From assembly GCA_017302635.1 (NCBI GenBank), contig JAFLCX010000001.1:496001-560000 (forward strand): a stretch of DNA of 64,000 bases, read 5' to 3'. Origin of the DNA: Hyphomicrobiales bacterium (GTDB taxonomy: Bacteria; Pseudomonadota; Alphaproteobacteria; Rhizobiales; Beijerinckiaceae). Within the stretch, counting starts at the first letter, position 1. The number at the start of each line of letters is the position of its first letter. This document shows, in pieces, positions 35,854-43,703 of this stretch. A program made the translations under genes and the position numbers. The notes beneath the pieces are model-generated. The model saw only the letters and a list, made by a program, of their open reading frames with translations, was not told the DNA's origin and did not search any database.

Positions 35854-37788
35854 TCAGGCCACCTTGCTCAGGAAGCCCTTTTTCGTATCCGGCTTGGCAT
35901 CCGAAGAACCACCGCGGTCCATCACCTCGTTGCGATCAAGGTTCTGGCCCAACCGCTGTCCGGGCATCGCGTCGGAATAGGGGAAGTATTTCCGGGCTTC
36001 GTTGCGCTCGCGGACTTCCTCGTTGCGATCTCGACGGCTGTCGAGATCTTCGAAGATTTCGCGAGCCCGATCGCTGACACCCTGCATCGACTTGGTCATG
36101 AACTCAGCGAAGCGATCCACAACGGCTTCCGGACGGAACTGCCCGACCGGTCGATCCCACTCGGCTGCGGACTCAACTGGCGCGGCCTGTTCGCCAACAG
36201 CAGTCTTTTCATCAACCGGCTTGGCTTTGGGCGGCTCGTTATTGCCTGCCTGTGGCTGAGAACCGGCCGGCGCAGAGCCCGGCTCGGTCGATGAACCGGA
36301 GCCAGACCCCGCCGGAACCGGAGGAGCCGACCCGGAACCAGCCGATGTGCCGCTGCCATTGCCGGCGCCAGCACCAGCACCATTGCCCGAACCCGAGCCA
36401 TTGCCAGCGCCGTTGCCATTGCCCGAACCGGGCGCGACCGGGGCAGGCGGTGTCGGACCCGCGCCAGCTGGCGACCCAACGCCATTGCCGGCACCAGCGC
36501 CATTGCCCGAACCCGAACCATTGCCGGAACTGCCCGCGATGGACGGCAGCGGCGGAAGTGTGGGCGGAATGAGGCCGGTGTAACGCTCGCGGTTCGACTG
36601 CAGCTCCTGATTTTTCAGGGCGAAGTCGTTCATGGCGGTTTGCAGCCGCAGGTACTCGCCCCGCGTGATTCCTCCGTCGGCGAGTTTCGTTTCGAGGTCT
36701 GCGATCGATTGCTGCGAGTTCAGCAGCGTGGTGGTTTCCTCGTTGGTCAGCGTGCGGTTGGTCACGCCGCGGGCAAGACTTTCAAGCTGCTGGGCTTGAC
36801 GCAGGTCCACATGTTTCTGATCGACATAGCTGTCGGCGAGCTTCTTGCCGGCATCGTTGCGCTGGAGATCATAGAGCACGATTTCGGCATCGTTGAGCGC
36901 GCTGCTCATCTTGACCGCATCGCGCCAGTCCACGCGGCCATCGGCACGCAGCTCGGCCTCGAATGTCGCAGCCTTGTCAAAGGCCGAACGGACCGCGTCC
37001 GCCTCGGCCTCGGTGAGCGCTCCCGCCTTGATCCCGGCTGCAAGCTGCTTTTCGAGATCAGCCTGGCGACGATCGATCTGGTCGCCATAATTGGTATTGG
37101 CAACATTGTTGCCAACGGAATTGCGGCGCAGGTTGTTGATCGCGTCGGCTTCCTTGCGCAGGAGGTCAAGAACCTGCTTCTGCTCGCCGGCCGTCAACTT
37201 GCCATCGCTGTCACGGAAGGCCGTCTCGAGCTTGTTGAGCTCATCCTGGCGCGCGAGGAGCCCTTTGGCTTCATCGGCCGTGAGCGAACCATCCTTGATG
37301 CCCGCATTGATGCGGTTCATCAGGTTTTCCTGAACGATATCGAGATCAGCACCCGAGATGCCCTGAACCGAATTCAGGTCGGCACCCTTGCCGTTCGTGG
37401 TCAAACGGCCGATCTGGGCCTCGGCCCGCTCAAGGCGACGTTCGAGACGGGCGAGATCCTTCTCGGTCGGGCCGCCTGCCTTGGCCTGAATCTTCGCGGC
37501 ATAGGCCGAAATCGCTTCCTGGCGCTTCATCACGCGCGCGCCTTCCTCGAAAGTCAGCGAGCGATCATAGAGCGCCGCGCCAATCTGCTGACGCTGCATG
37601 AAAGCACGGGCGTCAAGCTCCTTCAGCGTCGGCACCGCCTTAGCGCCGGTCTCGGGCTTTGCCGCCGACTTTTCCTGGGAATTCTTCTCATTCGCTGCCT
37701 TCAGTGCAGCTGCCTTGTCCTTGGCTTCGTTCGCCTTGAGCGTCGCGATATCCACCGCGACAGCCGACGCCTTCACTGTATTGACCAT
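35854..37788 (-). CDS. Unrecognised repeat protein with EF-hand-like loops and a Gly/Asn-rich linker
   Basis: A 644-residue soluble protein without a clear signal peptide. Residues 1-50 are Ala/Lys-rich. Residues about 60-395 hold four repeats of 60-75 residues (about 65-127, 157-218, 243-306, 334-394). Each has a first loop of type DGSLTADE, a helix, then a second loop of type DGKLTAGE or DGGITRGE; these resemble EF-hand loops but most lack the first acidic residue. Residues 415-515 are almost only Gly, Asn, Ser, Ala and Pro. Residues about 540-644 form a charged helical tail with VVDRFAEFMTKSMQGVSDRAREIFEDL. No family recognised. It has its own terminator, and a 29-base inverted repeat lies upstream. 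See findings. Confidence 0.75.
   Translation of the reverse strand: MVNTVKASAVAVDIATLKANEAKDKAAALKAANEKNSQEKSAAKPETGAKAVPTLKELDARAFMQRQQIGAALYDRSLTFEEGARVMKRQEAISAYAAKIQAKAGGPTEKDLARLERRLERAEAQIGRLTTNGKGADLNSVQGISGADLDIVQENLMNRINAGIKDGSLTADEAKGLLARQDELNKLETAFRDSDGKLTAGEQKQVLDLLRKEADAINNLRRNSVGNNVANTNYGDQIDRRQADLEKQLAAGIKAGALTEAEADAVRSAFDKAATFEAELRADGRVDWRDAVKMSSALNDAEIVLYDLQRNDAGKKLADSYVDQKHVDLRQAQQLESLARGVTNRTLTNEETTTLLNSQQSIADLETKLADGGITRGEYLRLQTAMNDFALKNQELQSNRERYTGLIPPTLPPLPSIAGSSGNGSGSGNGAGAGNGVGSPAGAGPTPPAPVAPGSGNGNGAGNGSGSGNGAGAGAGNGSGTSAGSGSAPPVPAGSGSGSSTEPGSAPAGSQPQAGNNEPPKAKPVDEKTAVGEQAAPVESAAEWDRPVGQFRPEAVVDRFAEFMTKSMQGVSDRAREIFEDLDSRRDRNEEVRERNEARKYFPYSDAMPGQRLGQNLDRNEVMDRGGSSDAKPDTKKGFLSKVA
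36330..36540. repeat. Degenerate short tandem repeats inside the repeat-protein gene
   Basis: On the plus strand units such as CCATTGCCGG, GCGCCAGCACCAGC and CATTGCCCGAACC recur many times with small changes. They encode the Gly-Asn-Gly-Ser-Gly-Ala linker and keep the frame, so this is a coding low-complexity repeat prone to length change. Confidence 0.8.
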
Positions 37789-37843
37789 TTTCTTGTCCTC
37801 ACACCTGCTTTCTGCAGACCGAGGAGCGATAGAGGGTCAGGCG

Positions 37844-37872
37844 TTTGATCGGTTCAAACATGAACGATCAAA
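37844..37872. promoter_or_regulatory. 29-base near-perfect inverted repeat upstream of the repeat-protein gene
   Basis: TTTGATCG and CGATCAAA form the outer arms, and GTTCA/TGAAC the inner arms, with a single extra base on one side. It lies 56 bases before the start codon. TAAAAT at 37872-37877 on the minus strand could be a -10 box directly beside it, which would make this a repressor operator or a 5'-leader hairpin. Confidence 0.5.
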
Positions 37873-37952
37873 TTTTATGCAATTCGTCTTTTCAGATTAG
37901 ACCTAAGTCGGAGGCCGATATTCTTGGTAAACGCGTTCGATACAATCGGCGA

Positions 37953-38699
37953 CTATCGCTGTGTGATCTGTCGGAAAATCTGCTGAAGCGCATCGACCTG
38001 CGTGTTCTGCACTTCCTGCCCGGTCTGGAACATGCCCTTGAGCATATCGAGCCCGGCCGCCATCGGGTCCTGCGGCGGGGGTGGCGCTTCGGGCGCGCGC
38101 CCGCCGAAGAAGCTTCCGAGAATATTGCCAAGCATCCCGCCCATACCGCCCATCTGCGGCTGTTGCGGCGCCATCTGCTGCCCGAACATGCCGCCGAGGA
38201 CCGAGCCGAGGCCACCCGGCATTCCGCCCGCAGCCCCGCCCTGCATCATCTGGCCGAGAAGGCCACCGAGGCCATTGTTCATCGCGCCCTTGAAGAGCCC
38301 GCCCATCACCATCGAGGCAATCACCGGCAGCATCTGCTGCATCATGCTGGCGGGAAGCCCGGCGAACTGAGCGGCCTGCGCAGCGACAGCCTGCGTTGTT
38401 TCGGGGGTGCCGAACATCGCGCCGAGCGCGTTCTGGCTGTCATTATCGAGATGATCGGGAATGCCGTCGCCGTCCGAATCGAAGAACTCCGCCGCGCCCT
38501 GCGCCTGCCCGAGCGAGCCGAGCAGATTCTGCCAACCTTCCATCGACTGGGTCTGCTGTTGCAGGCCCATCGAGAACGCCGGGAGCAGCGCCTCGACGGC
38601 CTTCTGGGCCTGATCGGGACCGATGCCGAACTGGTTCGCGAGATTGTTATAGGCGTTGCCACCCTGCGCCTGCTGCATGATCTCGAACAGATTGAGCAT
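37953..38699 (-). CDS. DUF937-like protein with an inserted calcium-type loop
   Basis: A 248-residue protein. N-terminus MLNLFEIMQQAQGGNAYNNLANQFG and the repeated Gly/Met-rich helices (GLGGLLGQMMQGGAAGGMPGGLG cores) match the DUF937/YidB style of small helical proteins. At residues 74-87 there is an Asp-rich loop FDSDGDGIPDHLDND, the pattern of thrombospondin type 3 calcium-binding repeats, placed between the two helical parts. The C-terminal half is rich in Gly, Met, Gln and Pro. No signal peptide. Its neighbour on the same strand also has acidic loops. Function unknown; calcium binding is inference. Confidence 0.72.
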   Translation of the reverse strand: MLNLFEIMQQAQGGNAYNNLANQFGIGPDQAQKAVEALLPAFSMGLQQQTQSMEGWQNLLGSLGQAQGAAEFFDSDGDGIPDHLDNDSQNALGAMFGTPETTQAVAAQAAQFAGLPASMMQQMLPVIASMVMGGLFKGAMNNGLGGLLGQMMQGGAAGGMPGGLGSVLGGMFGQQMAPQQPQMGGMGGMLGNILGSFFGGRAPEAPPPPQDPMAAGLDMLKGMFQTGQEVQNTQVDALQQIFRQITQR

Positions 38700-38767
38700 C
38701 GTTCACTCCGACTCTGTGTCCGCACATCACGGACGGTCAGCGCCAAGGTTTACGGCTTCGCATCCGC

Positions 38768-40135
38768 TTAAGCAATCTCTGACGATCCGATGGGCGCGCG
38801 CAATTCCAGTTTCCGGATTGCGCGGAACGCGGTCCAGGCGCTCGCTATCCCGAACACGATCGAGCCGATGGTCACCCCCACCAGCGCGCCCTCGACACCA
38901 GCCACCATCGAGCCAAGCATGGCTGGCGGCAGGGTTCCGAAGGTTGCCCGCCCCCAGTTGAAGGCGGTCGAGTAGAGCGGAAAGCCGAGATTGTTGAAGG
39001 CTGCATTGGCGACGAACAGGAAACCGTTGAACAACCAGGCCGCCCCGGAAATCACGCAGAAAAACGCCACGTAGGCAGCGGTCTGACCGCTGACGCCGAA
39101 AAGTCCTGCAATCTGGTGCCGGGCCAGAAACAGGATGATCCATGCGAAGAGACAATAAATGACAGCGAATTTCAGCGCATCGAACATCGCCCGACGCAGC
39201 CGATCAAACTGCCGCGCTCCAAGGTTCTGGGCCAGAATTGGGCCCACCGCCCCCGAAAGCGCGAACAGCACGCCATAGGCCACCGGCACGAGCCGATCGA
39301 TGATCGTGTTGGCGGCGATCGCCGCCTCGCCATACGGCGCAAGAACCCTGTAGAGCAGCAGTGCGGCAAAAGGCGTCGCGATATTGGTGAGGATGGCAGG
39401 GCCGGCAATATCCATGAACGCCTTCGCATCAGCGATGACTTCCCGCAGCCGCGGCATGCGCACCAGATCATGCACCTTCGAGACGCCATAAAAGCCCACG
39501 CCCATGAAGACGAGGCGCGAGATCACCGTGGCCCAGGCTGCGCCATCGGTCCCGAGTTTCAGCCCGAAAATCAGCAGCGGATCGGCGAAAGCTGTCACGA
39601 GCCCGCCGAACAATGTCACGTTCATGGCGCGGCGCGGATCGCCGACGGCGCGCAGGAAGCCGGACAGGCTCATGCCGAGCGCCATCAGCGCGTTGGCCGG
39701 CAAGGTGATCCAGAGAAAGCGCGTCGCGACTTCAAGCGGCAAGCCCGTGGCCCCGAGCTTGGGCAGAAGCCACGGCATGGCGGCGAGCAGCGCGATGCTC
39801 ACGACGAGGCCGATGACGGCCGAGAGCACAAGGGACGTCGAGGCGATGCGCCGTGCACCGTCTTCGTCCCGCGCGCCGATCCGCCGCGCGACCATCGCCG
39901 CACCAGCAATCATCGAGCCGATATTGGCCGAAATCGCGAGAAACATGACAGTCGTAGCAAAGCCGACACCGGCCGTGAGACGATCGTCTTTGAGCAGCGA
40001 GACATAGAAAAGCGACAGGAAATCGACGACGAAAATCGCCATCAGTCCAATGGCACCGGTCGCAGTCATGACCAGAACATGGCGCATGAGCGACCCGCGC
40101 GTGAACGGGGCGATCTCCTGCTGGGGCTGGCTCAC
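38768..40135 (-). CDS. MATE-family multidrug/sodium efflux transporter
   Basis: A 455-residue protein with twelve hydrophobic helices in two equal halves. Early text PFTRGSLMRHVLVMTATGAIGLMAIFVVDFLSLFYVSLL and GFATTVMFLAISANIGSMIAGAAMVARRIGARDEDGARR is typical of the MATE family (cation-coupled export of drugs and cationic dyes); the second half repeats this pattern (AYGVLFALSGAVGPILAQNLGARQFDRLRRA). Only short parts of these matter. Its start overlaps the Kef-type gene stop by four bases, so the two are one operon, kef first. Confidence 0.9.
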   Translation of the reverse strand: MSQPQQEIAPFTRGSLMRHVLVMTATGAIGLMAIFVVDFLSLFYVSLLKDDRLTAGVGFATTVMFLAISANIGSMIAGAAMVARRIGARDEDGARRIASTSLVLSAVIGLVVSIALLAAMPWLLPKLGATGLPLEVATRFLWITLPANALMALGMSLSGFLRAVGDPRRAMNVTLFGGLVTAFADPLLIFGLKLGTDGAAWATVISRLVFMGVGFYGVSKVHDLVRMPRLREVIADAKAFMDIAGPAILTNIATPFAALLLYRVLAPYGEAAIAANTIIDRLVPVAYGVLFALSGAVGPILAQNLGARQFDRLRRAMFDALKFAVIYCLFAWIILFLARHQIAGLFGVSGQTAAYVAFFCVISGAAWLFNGFLFVANAAFNNLGFPLYSTAFNWGRATFGTLPPAMLGSMVAGVEGALVGVTIGSIVFGIASAWTAFRAIRKLELRAPIGSSEIA

Positions 40136-41997
40136 GACGATTCTCCCGTGACGCCCTCTTCCGCACCAGCGACGGAGCGGCTGGGAGGCGTCTTGGCCGT
40201 GATGTTGCGCCCTTCACGGCGCGGCTCGGAGAGGGGTTCCGGCGTCACTTTCACGCCATGCAGCAGGTCCATGCCGGCATAGATGCCCTCATCGCGCTGC
40301 TTGTTGAGGCGCTGGGTGTCCCGCCGGCGCACATCGTCACGCAGCTCGTCGGCCTCGTCTTCCGAGAGCCCGAGGCCCATCAGGGCATCGCGGCCGAAAG
40401 CCAGGGCGGAGTCGAAGGTCTCGCGGAACGGCGCGCGGATGCCCCGCTCCATCAGGTCGAGTGCATGGGTGCGATCGTAGGCACGGGCGTAGAGCTTCGC
40501 ACCGGGAAAGGCGCGGCGCGCCATTTCCGCGATCGAGGACGCCGCCTCGCGGTCATCGACACAGATCGCAATAACGCTCGCGCGCTCCGCCCCGGCAGCC
40601 CGCAGCACATCAAGCCGGCGGCCATCGCCGTAATAAACCTTGAAGCCGAAACGCTCGGCCGAGCGGATCTGGTCGATATTGCGGTCAATCACGGTGACAT
40701 CTCGCTCGGCGGCAAGGAACATCTGGTTCACGACCTGCCCGTAGCGGCCAAACCCGATGACCAGAACCTCGCCATGCGCTTCAGAGAAATCCTCCACGAT
40801 CGTGGTTTCCTTGCCCCGCCGCCTCTTGCGCCAGGCGAGCACCGGTTCCAGCAGTTTTGCGAGAATCGGCCCGAAGAACATCGTCAGAGCGGCAATCGCA
40901 GCGAGAATGGTCGCGGTCTTCGGCCTCAGCAGGCCGAATTGCGCCGAAAGCGGCAGGATGACGAACGCGAACTCGCCCACAGGAGCCAGCAGGATCGCGG
41001 CACGGGCGGCTTCGGAAAATCCGAGCTTGCCCATGCGCAGCATGATGAAAACCAGAGCCGCCTTCAGCGCGATCAGCCCGAAAGCCGCGCTCAGAATCAC
41101 CGCGAGGTTCGCGCGGATGACAGCCGCATCGAGGCTCATGCCCACGCTCATGAAAAAGAGACCCAGCAGCAAACCGCGAAACGGCTCGATATCCGCTTCA
41201 AGCTGGTGACGGAAATTGCTCTCGGCCAGCATCAGTCCGGCGATGAAGGCGCCAAGGGCTGCGGAAAGCCCGACTTTATGCATCAGCTCCGCCGAGCCCA
41301 GAACCAGCAGCAGCGCGGCGGCTGTCATCACCTCGCGCGCCCCCGCTTTTGCAAGCAGGCGAAACAACGGGTTCAGCAAGTATCGCCCGGCCAAGACGAG
41401 CCCCAGCATCGCTCCGACTGCAAGGCCGATTTCCGGCAGGGCATCCAGCACCCCACCGCCATTCCCCTGCCCTTTCCGGATCGCGAGCAGCGGCAGGACC
41501 GCAATGAACGGCACAACGGCGATATCCTGAAACAGCAGGATCGCGAAGCTCTTCTGCCCGTAAGCCGAACCCATCGCGCCCCGTTCATCGAGGATTTGCA
41601 GCGCGATGGAGGTGGCCGACAGCGCGAAGGCGAAGGCCACGGCCAGCATGGCCGCCCCGGCAAAACCGCTGAACCAGAGCACGATCGCAATGAGGATGCC
41701 GGCGAACGCCATCTGCGTGACACCGAACAAAAGGATATCGCGCCGCATCGAGAGGAGCTTCGAGGGTTTCAGTTCCAGTCCGATCACGAACAGGAACATC
41801 ACCACCCCGAGTTCAGCAAAGGAGCGCAGTGCGTTTGCATCGGTAAAAAGCGCGAAGCCGGAGGGGCCGATCGCGAGCCCGGCAACGAAATATCCCAGCA
41901 CGGCCGAAAGTCCGGCATACCGGAAAACCGGAACAGCCAGCACGGCGGCACCGAGAAAGACAAGCGATAGGACAATAAAGGATTGTGGTTCGGCCAT
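40132..41997 (-). CDS. Kef-type K+/H+ antiporter with TrkA-N domain
   Basis: A 621-residue CPA2-family protein: about twelve membrane helices to residue 385 with the early family segment YFVAGLAIGPSGF, then a cytoplasmic RCK/TrkA-N domain beginning VLVIGFGRYGQVVNQMF (NAD-binding glycine-rich loop), and a charged C-terminal tail. KefB/KefC-type proteins release potassium when glutathione adducts bind, protecting against electrophiles; glutathione synthesis (gshA) is also in the window, but no ancillary KefF/G gene is adjacent. The ATG at 41997 was preferred over that at 42033. First gene of a two-gene operon with the MATE gene. Confidence 0.9.
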   Translation of the reverse strand: MAEPQSFIVLSLVFLGAAVLAVPVFRYAGLSAVLGYFVAGLAIGPSGFALFTDANALRSFAELGVVMFLFVIGLELKPSKLLSMRRDILLFGVTQMAFAGILIAIVLWFSGFAGAAMLAVAFAFALSATSIALQILDERGAMGSAYGQKSFAILLFQDIAVVPFIAVLPLLAIRKGQGNGGGVLDALPEIGLAVGAMLGLVLAGRYLLNPLFRLLAKAGAREVMTAAALLLVLGSAELMHKVGLSAALGAFIAGLMLAESNFRHQLEADIEPFRGLLLGLFFMSVGMSLDAAVIRANLAVILSAAFGLIALKAALVFIMLRMGKLGFSEAARAAILLAPVGEFAFVILPLSAQFGLLRPKTATILAAIAALTMFFGPILAKLLEPVLAWRKRRRGKETTIVEDFSEAHGEVLVIGFGRYGQVVNQMFLAAERDVTVIDRNIDQIRSAERFGFKVYYGDGRRLDVLRAAGAERASVIAICVDDREAASSIAEMARRAFPGAKLYARAYDRTHALDLMERGIRAPFRETFDSALAFGRDALMGLGLSEDEADELRDDVRRRDTQRLNKQRDEGIYAGMDLLHGVKVTPEPLSEPRREGRNITAKTPPSRSVAGAEEGVTGESS

Positions 41998-42108
41998 TGC
42001 CCCGTCATGCACATGAAGGCGCGAGCTTGCCAAGCGCTTTTCGAAGCCACAACGTCACGCTTGCGAGAGCACTGGCGCAGTGTATGCGACAAAGCCGGAA
42101 AATCGTTC

Positions 42109-42125
42109 TAGACAGACCTTGTCTA
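42109..42125 (+). promoter_or_regulatory. 17-base inverted repeat upstream of the MAPEG gene
   Basis: TAGACA (42109-42114) and TGTCTA (42120-42125) around GACCT form a perfect inverted repeat 22 bases before the start, like a TetR-type operator. No regulator gene is adjacent. Confidence 0.45.
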
Positions 42126-42147
42126 TCCCCTCACGAAGAGAATGATC

Positions 42148-42555
42148 ATGCCGACACCCTTGCCCAATTCGCTGGCTTTCGCAGCAAGCTATGTCGCCTG
42201 CCTCGTATTGCTCGGGATCGTGCTGACGGCGCGCGTCATTCTCATCCGTCGCGGGGAGAAAGTCGGCATCGGCGATGGCGGTAACCGCGAATTGGCCAAG
42301 CGCATCCGCGTGCACGGCAATTTTTCTGAAACCGCGCCGTTCCTCGCCGCTATTCTGATCCTGCTGCCGCTCCTGGGTGGCAAGGAATGGCTCATCCACG
42401 CGATCGGGCTGCCGGCACTCACGGGGCGCATCATGCATGCGATCGGGCTCGGTCGTACGGCTGGTTCCAGCTTCGGTCGCGTCTTCGGCATGGTGCTCAC
42501 GCTGCTCGCGCTCGGCTTTGGCGCAATCGCGCTGCTGGTTCTCGCCTGGACATGA
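42148..42555 (+). CDS. MAPEG-family membrane protein
   Basis: A 135-residue protein with four membrane helices. The family motif is seen as RIRVHGNFSETAPFLAAILILL (core RVHGNFSE, with the Asn/Glu that line the glutathione site in relatives), and a C-terminal pair of helices after GRIMHAIGLGR. MAPEG proteins include glutathione transferases and peroxidases of membranes; bacterial ones are little studied. ATG at 42148 has a GAAGAGA six bases ahead; ATG at 42142 directly abuts it. Its stop overlaps the next gene by four bases (ATGA). Confidence 0.85.
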   Translation: MPTPLPNSLAFAASYVACLVLLGIVLTARVILIRRGEKVGIGDGGNRELAKRIRVHGNFSETAPFLAAILILLPLLGGKEWLIHAIGLPALTGRIMHAIGLGRTAGSSFGRVFGMVLTLLALGFGAIALLVLAWT

Positions 42556-43403
42556 CCCTGCCTCGCCTGCCGTTCCTGCCCGAACTCGCGGCACAGCTCG
42601 AAGCGATCGCGCTCGAAGCTGGCGCGCGCGCGATGCAGGATTATCGCCCGGACGGCGACACCACGGCCGAAATCATCTGGAAGGCGGATCAATCGCCGGT
42701 CACCAGCGCCGATCTCGCGCTGGATCGGCTGATCGCAGAGCGGGTGGCGGAACTGAACGTGGCTCATCGGGATATCCCGTCGGTCCGGTTTCACTCTGAA
42801 GAGCGCCCCGCAACATGGACAGGCGAAAGAGGCGGCCTTGTCGTGGTGCTCGATCCGATCGACGGGACGCGCGCTTTCATGAAAGGGCGTGACGATTGGT
42901 GCGTCGCGCTCGGCCTTACCTTCGAGGGTCGGCCTGTCGCGGGGATTCTCTACGTGCCGGCGCGCGGTGAAATGTTCTCGGCCTATCACGGTGGCGGCGC
43001 CCGTCGGGACGGCAAGGTGCTGAAAGCGCGCGCCGGGCTGGCAGATGGCTTGAGGGTTTCCGGTCCGCGTGGGGCTGCCGAAGCTTTCGCCGCAGATACT
43101 GGAACTCCCTTCAGCCTGGCTCCGAATGTCGCTGCCTTGGCACATCGGCTGGTGCGGCCCCTGGCGGGGGATTTCGACATTGCCCTCTCGCGCTCCGGCG
43201 GGCGTGATTGGGATCTCGTCGCGGCCGATTGCATTTTGCAGGAGGCGGGGGCGACACTGGTCACCGACCGGGGTGAGCGCCCGGATTACAGGCTTGCAGG
43301 CGGTTTTCACCCTGGTTTGCGGGCTGGCAGCACCGCATTACTCGAAACGCTGATGCCTTCGCACTTGACGCCGGACGCCGGGGCGGCGAAACGCGGGCTG
43401 TGA
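42552..43403 (+). CDS. Inositol-monophosphatase family phosphatase (CysQ-like)
   Basis: A 283-residue Mg2+-dependent phosphatase. The metal motifs are present: HSEERPATW (Glu), VVLDPIDGTRAFMKG (D-P-I-D-G-T) and SGGRDWDLVAADCIL (W-D-x-x-A). Substrate could be 3'-phosphoadenosine 5'-phosphate (CysQ) or an inositol phosphate; the residues around FMKG and the neighbours point to the CysQ-like group but do not prove it. Coupled to the MAPEG gene by an ATGA overlap and followed by the DUF4170 and lipid genes. Confidence 0.85.
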   Translation: MTLPRLPFLPELAAQLEAIALEAGARAMQDYRPDGDTTAEIIWKADQSPVTSADLALDRLIAERVAELNVAHRDIPSVRFHSEERPATWTGERGGLVVVLDPIDGTRAFMKGRDDWCVALGLTFEGRPVAGILYVPARGEMFSAYHGGGARRDGKVLKARAGLADGLRVSGPRGAAEAFAADTGTPFSLAPNVAALAHRLVRPLAGDFDIALSRSGGRDWDLVAADCILQEAGATLVTDRGERPDYRLAGGFHPGLRAGSTALLETLMPSHLTPDAGAAKRGL

Positions 43404-43460
43404 TTTGATGCCGATGCGCGGGAGCCGCTCCCGCATCGCCGAGCCGCGAAGAGGGAAAGA

Positions 43461-43694
43461 ATGAGCACGCCCGAGAAAGACACCCAGCTGCTGCATCTCG
43501 TTTTCGGGGGCGAATTGACCGAAATTGACAGCACGACCTTCAAGGACCTCTCGAAGCTCGACATTGTTGGCATCTTCCCGAATTACAAATCAGCCCATCT
43601 CGCCTGGAAGGCCAAGGCGCAGGCCACGGTCGACAATGCGCAGATGCGCTATTTCGTGGTGCACCTGCATCGCCTTCTCGATCCGGACAAGTGA
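43461..43694 (+). CDS. DUF4170 protein
   Basis: A 77-residue soluble protein matching the DUF4170 pattern: LLHLVFGGEL near the start, IVGIFPNYKSAHLAWKAKAQATVDNA in the middle and YFVVHLHRLLDP at the end. Such proteins lie in a steady position between the CysQ-like phosphatase and the acyltransferase/waaA genes in Hyphomicrobiales, suggesting a role in envelope synthesis, but nothing is known of the mechanism. A GAAGAGGGAAAGA site precedes it. Confidence 0.85.
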   Translation: MSTPEKDTQLLHLVFGGELTEIDSTTFKDLSKLDIVGIFPNYKSAHLAWKAKAQATVDNAQMRYFVVHLHRLLDPDK

Positions 43695-43703
43695 TCGGCC
43701 TTC

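Noticed and set aside
36330-36540. Repeat array considered as CRISPR
   Set aside because: Units are short, uneven and in frame with the Gly/Asn linker; no equal spacers and no cas genes.
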